From: Cacconaster sp045617505
GTDB lineage: Bacteria; Bacteroidota; Bacteroidia; Bacteroidales; UBA932
Reading direction: 5' to 3'
NCBI GenBank assembly: GCA_045617505.1
Contig: JAZLIS010000037.1
Coordinates: 1-5,529, forward strand
Length of the DNA stretch: 5,529 nucleotides
In this document: positions 3,868 through 5,529 of the stretch, piece after piece
How positions within the stretch are numbered: the first letter of the stretch is position 1
How the letters are laid out: the number at the start of each line of letters is the position of its first letter
Translations under genes and position numbers: made by a program
The notes under the pieces: model-generated
Database searches by the model: none
Told to the model about the DNA's origin: nothing
The model's input: only the letters and a program-made list of their open reading frames with translations

Positions 3868-5529
3868 TCAGAAAGCCAGCGCAACTCCGCATTGAAGTGA
3901 TCGGGGAAGAGAGGGGCCGTAAATATACCCCGAATCCCTGAATTCGCCAATGTCGAAATCCTTCTGGTAGGCGTTGAAGATGTTCTTGACGGCAACCGAT
4001 ACCTCAAGGGAGCAGCTGTTCATTATTTTGAACTCATAGCCTGCTTTGGCCCCCATATCCCAGAACGCGGGCGTAGTCACGGCTACGTCAACAGGCGTGC
4101 CGCTGCCCTCCATATGCGGTGTCAGCATCGGTCCCGTGTATGTGCCGTTGATGCTAAGGTTCAGCCTCTTGATTGGAGTATAGTTAGCCACAAGGTATCC
4201 GTATGAGTCCGGAGAGCGGAACACCTTCAAAGTCGGCTCGACCTCCGGATTGGAGCTCCAGACCTCTGGCTCGGCATAGCGGCTCCTTTGGAACGTGACG
4301 CCGGCCTGGATGCTGAATCTGCTGCCCACCGAGGCCTTGGCTTCCAGATTGCATCCTAGAACGCTCTCTCCGGAGCCGTTGTATCTTTCCATCACGCTGC
4401 TCATCCCGTCATCGGCCCTTTCGCTGGTCTGACGGAGCGCAAAGGTGTCTTCGAGCAGAATGTAAAATCCTTCGGCCATCAAGTTAAGTTTCACTGTCCC
4501 GAAATTGTGGTACCAGTCTCCTGACAGGCTGAACGAATGGGATTTCTCTTCCTTCAGATTGTCCGCAAGACGGATTCTGACTCTTTCACCTCCCACGACG
4601 GAGATATGCAGGTCTTCGTCGAATGCCTGCGGGGCTCTGAAACCGCTGGCGTAAACCGCCCTGAAGCCCAAGTCGCGGAAAGGGCTATAGCGGACATTGA
4701 CTCGCGGAGACCATATGGGAGTCTTTATAAGATTGTGCTTGTCGAATCTCACCCCTGCGAGGATGGACCAGCGCTCGTTCTTCCATTCGTTCTGGGCGAA
4801 AGCGCTCACGATCCTGACGGTCTGGTCAGTAGTCTGGTCATATCCTATTGAGACGTCGTGCAGTTTGTCAAAATTGTACTCAACGCCCATAAGCAGCTGC
4901 GACGGCATAAACAGGCATTTCGAAAAGTTGCAGGAATACTGCCCTCCGGCAACGGCTGTGATATCCGAAGTCTTCCCATATGCATTGGGGTCCATCTGGC
5001 TGCCATAGTAACTGTTGCGGTTGATGAGCTGCGCAGACGTGTATGCGCTGTAGTGATGCCTGTTGTCAGCGCTCTGGCCTTCATAGCAGAGAGAGCCGCT
5101 GTTGTTTACGTGTTCTGTCTGCTCGGCAATCAGAGCCTCGTGCACCGGCCTGTCAAGCCTGTCGCCCCCACGGCGGTATTCCTTCACGCCGTGGTACTCC
5201 AGGCTCAATTTCGAAAACGGCGAGACGAGAAGGTGCGCCCGCGTCCCGATGGTGATGGAGTTGATAGTTGGGATGTCACTGAATCCGTCGGCATTGGCAT
5301 CGTAACTGTCGCGTGAACGTTTCTGCCCGAACACGTATGCCCCCGCCTTGCCGTTATCCGTCACCATCGAAGCGTTGACATTGGTGATATTGTCAAAGGC
5401 ATTACTGACGCCTATTGATGTGAGGCTGTGGCTGATGCTTGCGCTGGGTACTTTCGCTTCTTTTGTGATTATGTTGATGGTACCACCAATGGCAGACGCA
5501 CCGTAAAGCGCCGAGCCTCCGCCGCGGAC
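3868..5529 (-). CDS. TonB-dependent outer-membrane receptor, 5' end outside the window
   Basis: The frame is open from the right edge to a TGA at 3870-3868, giving 553 residues. The first visible residues, RGGGSALYGASAIGGTINI, are the conserved C-terminal part of the TonB plug domain, so roughly 150-250 residues (signal peptide, TonB box, first half of the plug) are missing. The rest is the 22-strand barrel. Landmarks are 'YASGFRAPQAFDED' (encoded near 4620-4660), 'VKNIFNAYQKDFD' and the closing 'YIYGPSLPRSLQCGVALAF', whose terminal Phe is the BAM signal. Such receptors import iron complexes, haem, cobalamin or other ligands using TonB-ExbBD energy. The pattern is closer to CirA/BtuB-like receptors than to SusC glycan transporters, since it lacks a SusD partner downstream and SusC-type length; the substrate cannot be read from the sequence. 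A Met at 5367-5365 is internal, not the start. A small barrel gene follows 26 bases downstream. Confidence 0.92.
   Translation of the reverse strand, partial: VRGGGSALYGASAIGGTINIITKEAKVPSASISHSLTSIGVSNAFDNITNVNASMVTDNGKAGAYVFGQKRSRDSYDANADGFSDIPTINSITIGTRAHLLVSPFSKLSLEYHGVKEYRRGGDRLDRPVHEALIAEQTEHVNNSGSLCYEGQSADNRHHYSAYTSAQLINRNSYYGSQMDPNAYGKTSDITAVAGGQYSCNFSKCLFMPSQLLMGVEYNFDKLHDVSIGYDQTTDQTVRIVSAFAQNEWKNERWSILAGVRFDKHNLIKTPIWSPRVNVRYSPFRDLGFRAVYASGFRAPQAFDEDLHISVVGGERVRIRLADNLKEEKSHSFSLSGDWYHNFGTVKLNLMAEGFYILLEDTFALRQTSERADDGMSSVMERYNGSGESVLGCNLEAKASVGSRFSIQAGVTFQRSRYAEPEVWSSNPEVEPTLKVFRSPDSYGYLVANYTPIKRLNLSINGTYTGPMLTPHMEGSGTPVDVAVTTPAFWDMGAKAGYEFKIMNSCSLEVSVAVKNIFNAYQKDFDIGEFRDSGYIYGPSLPRSLQCGVALAF

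Noticed and set aside
4858..5316. Plus-strand 152-codon open frame
   Set aside because: Antisense to the TonB-dependent receptor; its length follows from the receptor's GC-rich codons and the translation shows no domain.

Overview
The window looks like a chromosomal segment from a member of the Bacteroidales (phylum Bacteroidota). Several things point there. Starts have little or no Shine-Dalgarno sequence. Perfect or near-perfect TAnnTTTG -7 promoter boxes lie at sensible distances upstream of genes. Signal peptides end in the 'KAQ' or 'WGQ' style. There is a TonB-dependent outer-membrane receptor, and the base composition is intermediate with AT-rich intergenic DNA. I cannot name a genus from the sequence alone.

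Layout, left to right. Bases 1-304 (minus) hold the N-terminal part of an HUH (IS200-like/REP-associated) transposase-family protein that runs off the left edge. Bases 305-791 are non-coding and AT-rich, with divergent promoter signals, two pairs of imperfect direct repeats and several small dyads. Bases 792-1436 (plus) encode an exported protein I do not recognise. Bases 1620-2138 (plus) encode a Blc-type bacterial lipocalin with its own promoter, followed by an elaborate hairpin and T-run that look like its terminator. Bases 2309-3217 (plus) encode a two-domain DNA-repair protein: an O6-alkylguanine-DNA alkyltransferase domain with an intact PCHR active site, joined to a uracil/hypoxanthine-DNA-glycosylase-superfamily domain. 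Convergent to it, on the minus strand, lie a TonB-dependent receptor (3868-5529, 5' end outside the window) and, 26 bases downstream of it, a small outer-membrane beta-barrel protein (3251-3841). These two are probably co-transcribed.

The genes do not form one pathway. The receptor and small barrel probably form an outer-membrane uptake unit; its substrate cannot be read from the sequence. The alkyltransferase-glycosylase fusion would place direct reversal of alkylated guanine and excision of deaminated bases in one polypeptide. The lipocalin is an envelope lipid-binding protein. The most noteworthy items are the repair-domain fusion, the transposase with transition-only direct repeats bracketing its promoter, and the nested hairpin ahead of the repair gene. 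I found no CRISPR array, tRNA, rRNA or convincing new multi-gene defence system.
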